DNA of 64,000 bases from Armigeres subalbatus (lineage: Eukaryota; Arthropoda; Insecta; Diptera; Culicidae). The notes below the pieces were generated by a model. That model saw nothing but the letters and a program-made list of their open reading frames with translations. It was not told the DNA's origin and did not search any database. A program made the position numbers and the translations under genes. Shown here piece by piece: positions 61,851 to 64,000 of the stretch. Location of the stretch: positions 1-64,000 of the forward strand of contig NW_026942475.1 in assembly GCF_024139115.2 (NCBI RefSeq). The letters run 5' to 3'. Position 1 is the first letter of the stretch, and each line of letters opens with the position of its first letter.

Positions 61851-61977
61851 TTGTATACTTTTCCTCATTTCGAAGTTCAAAGTTTATATCCATTAATGGG
61901 TGAAAATCGACTTGAGTATAATTGTAATAAACAAACGTTGAGTGCGGAGCAAAAAATGTTCGCGTAATTTAAATGTG

Positions 61978-62265
61978 AGTCTTCTTCTTCTTCTTCATTG
62001 GCATTACATCCCCCACTGGGACATTGCCGCCTCGCAGCTTCATTAAGCACTTCCACAGTTATTAGCTGCGAGGTTTCCAAGCCAAGCTACAATTTCTGCA
62101 TTCGTATATCATGAGGCTAACACGATGATATTTTTATGCCCAGAGAAGTCGCGACAATTTCCAATCCTAAAATTGTCCAGACCGGCACCGGGAATCGAAC
62201 CTAGCCACCCTCAGCATGGTCTTGCTTTGTAGCCGCGCATCTTACCGCACGGCTAAGGAGGGCCC
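61978..62265 (-). mobile_element. Feilai-type SINE
   Basis: Minus-strand head TTAGCCGTGCGGTAAGATGC, B box GGTTCGATTCCC, body GCATAAAAATATCATCGTG, tail of AAG triplets (61,981-61,996 on plus as CTTCTTC). The flanks share only ATTTAA, so no secure target duplication. Confidence 0.88.
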
Positions 62266-62344
62266 ATTTAACTCAAACTCCAGGACAATTTGGAGATCTT
62301 ACAACAACTCAAATGCCTGGATTTGAGACGCAAGTGAAAGATAA

Positions 62345-62415
62345 ATTTAAAAAAAAAAATTTATATTTTTTATATAAATTTATTTATATAAATTTTATAT
62401 AAATTTATTATCTCA
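62345..62415. repeat. AT-rich self-complementary tract
   Basis: AAATTTATAT and TATATAAATTT alternate, giving several overlapping palindromes. Confidence 0.7.
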
Positions 62416-64000
62416 CACACGTAAAAGAATAACCTTATATGTTATGGCAAAAAACCATTCGAAAATACTTATACTCCTCATTATGCCACCTAATGAATGA
62501 TCCCATATCAAAAAGCTAATAACATTCATAAGTTAATAATAAGTATAAGTTTTGGAATGTATGTGATTAATGCGATGTATATGTTTTTTCTTATACATAT
62601 CATTAAGCGCCTGTTTCGGCAAAAAAGTATTAGAAATCCTAATAATATATAACATTAATTTTTTTTACGTGCATGTTTCGTATATGAGTTTTAAGTTTTT
62701 TTGAGATTTTGAGTTACTACCAACACTGATCATTATATGAATAGATATCATTTTTGGTAATGAAAGATAAGTATATCTCCAAAATCGCATTTTTCTAAAT
62801 CCGTTGCTTTACTCCCACAGCTCTAGTGAAAAATTGAACACCCCTAGATACAATATTTTGCAATGTCCAGAAACTAGAAGAGATGGCTAAGAGGTTGGTG
62901 AAAAAACTGAGAAAATCGGTTGAAAAACCACTGAGATATACCCATTTGAAAATTTAGTTACAACGATTTTCTGCACGAATGTATTGTATTTATTTTTCAC
63001 GAATGATTAGATTCGCTCGACGAAATTCAAGAGTTGTCAATTTTGTATTTCAAGGCATTTTCGACAACCTTTTTATAGATTACCTTGATCGTCAAGCACG
63101 TGGTCGGTTGAGAACAATAGGACTGAATGTAAACATCGAAGCGCCAGCTGGTTTTGTTGTGTAAACATGATCAGCTGGAGAGCTGAGAACAATGAAAAAA
63201 TATGTAAACATGAGGGGGCTTGCGGCAGCTGTCACGATCTTCAAGTTAAATACGCACGGTAGCCAGCAGCGAAATCGAAATCTGAGTAAGACGAAATTTT
63301 TATCGTAAGAGTCTAAATGGTGAAAAAAATCGCAATAGACTTATGCAGGGGTTCATCGAATTCACTCACCCGATGGATTTTGACATTTGAGCGGGTCGTC
63401 TTCTCGAACAAAAGTTCAGTTTGCGTTCATTATGCGACCCGCTCAAACGTCATAATTTCTTGGGGGAGTTCATTTTGCGTTAGTCTATATCCGCGTAAGT
63501 TTTTTTAGCGAATCAATCCTAGTGTTAAGGCTCAAGACTCCATCACAATGTTTTGAAAATTAATGACTGTATCACTTGTTTGTAATAGTGATGCAATTGG
63601 TACAGAAAAGTGCAGCAGCGATGAATAAAATGTTGTTTACAACTGGGGTGGGTGGAAATGGGGCTGTAAAAATATGCCAGCTGGTGCATAATGTTGCCAG
63701 ATTTGACGAATTGTTTAATTTATATCATAAGACATGTTCATGGTGTATCAAATATATGGGTATTTATCGGTTTAAATTTTTTTATGCACCACTTGGAATG
63801 TAATAGAAGCTTACGTAACATGTTTCAATATTTATTTTTGGTTTTATTGTTTAATACGACAAACAGCAATGTTTTTTTTTCCAATAAATTAATCTGGCAA
63901 CTGCGAAGAGATGATTATTTACTTGTGTATGCACATCTTTGTTTGCGTGCTGGCTGGCGTATACGTTGTATTGAATGAAGTTGCATCGCGTAGATTTTGT
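62416..64000. other. Noncoding to window end
   Basis: Short frames only. One small inverted repeat, TTTGAGCGGGTCG near 63,388 and CGACCCGCTCAAA near 63,444. Confidence 0.45.

Overview
This window is a transposon-rich stretch of a culicine mosquito genome, most likely Aedes. The reasons are tRNA-related SINEs of the Feilai type (tRNA-like head, conserved body, AAG-triplet tail), several R1-clade non-LTR retrotransposons sitting in AC microsatellites, Ty3/Gypsy remains, many short TIR elements with clear target duplications, and large foldback elements. The species call is an inference. No rRNA, functional tRNA or CRISPR array is seen.

Only one locus looks like an ordinary host gene: a three-exon minus-strand gene at 14,552-15,932. 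It encodes a secreted protein of about 416 residues that is extremely rich in aspartate. A defective PIF/Harbinger element lies just upstream of it (16,278-17,485), and a 140-bp inverted repeat flanks the pair (13,421-13,562 and 17,503-17,645).

Layout. 1-2,003: open Ty3/Gypsy RNase H-integrase frame leaving the left edge (minus). 3,166-3,694: repeat with GCCTTTCTCG ends. 4,822-5,812: two copies of a TA-duplicating MITE. 5,815-7,270: dead Ty3/Gypsy pol interrupted by a 224-bp hAT-like MITE. 9,553-10,724: minus-strand family A retrotransposon against (GT)75. 11,755-13,075: tandem duplication. 14.5-17.6 kb: Asp-rich gene and Harbinger remnant. 18.7-19.5 kb: repeat broken by a hAT-like MITE. 20,185-25,281: head-to-tail chain A1-(CA)n-A2-(CA)n-B1-(CA)n. 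25.4-30.5 kb: MITEs, a SINE, a foldback and a Helitron-like element. 31.2-32.1 kb: LINE ORF1 followed directly by a 3' tail. 33.2-36.7 kb: MITE/hairpin, LINE RT fragment, family A fragment, Feilai SINE with an 11-bp target duplication. 37-39 kb: unusual ATTCGGGGAA and ~53-bp repeat blocks. 39.2-40.9 kb: family A copy. 44.7-54.2 kb: second large R1-clade block with A5, A6, the nearly intact B2 and A7. 55-62.3 kb: SINEs and two 1.27-kb foldback elements.

The main result is a set of two related R1-clade families (A and B) inserted into AC repeats. In the cases where arrays are present the element sense strand always lies on the CA strand. Family B has one nearly complete copy (B2) with an endonuclease, an RT with FADD and a C-terminal CCHC motif. 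No family A copy here has an endonuclease or RT. Four to five A copies share one junction joining the Gag stop codon to the last part of ORF2, as expected for a spreading deletion derivative.
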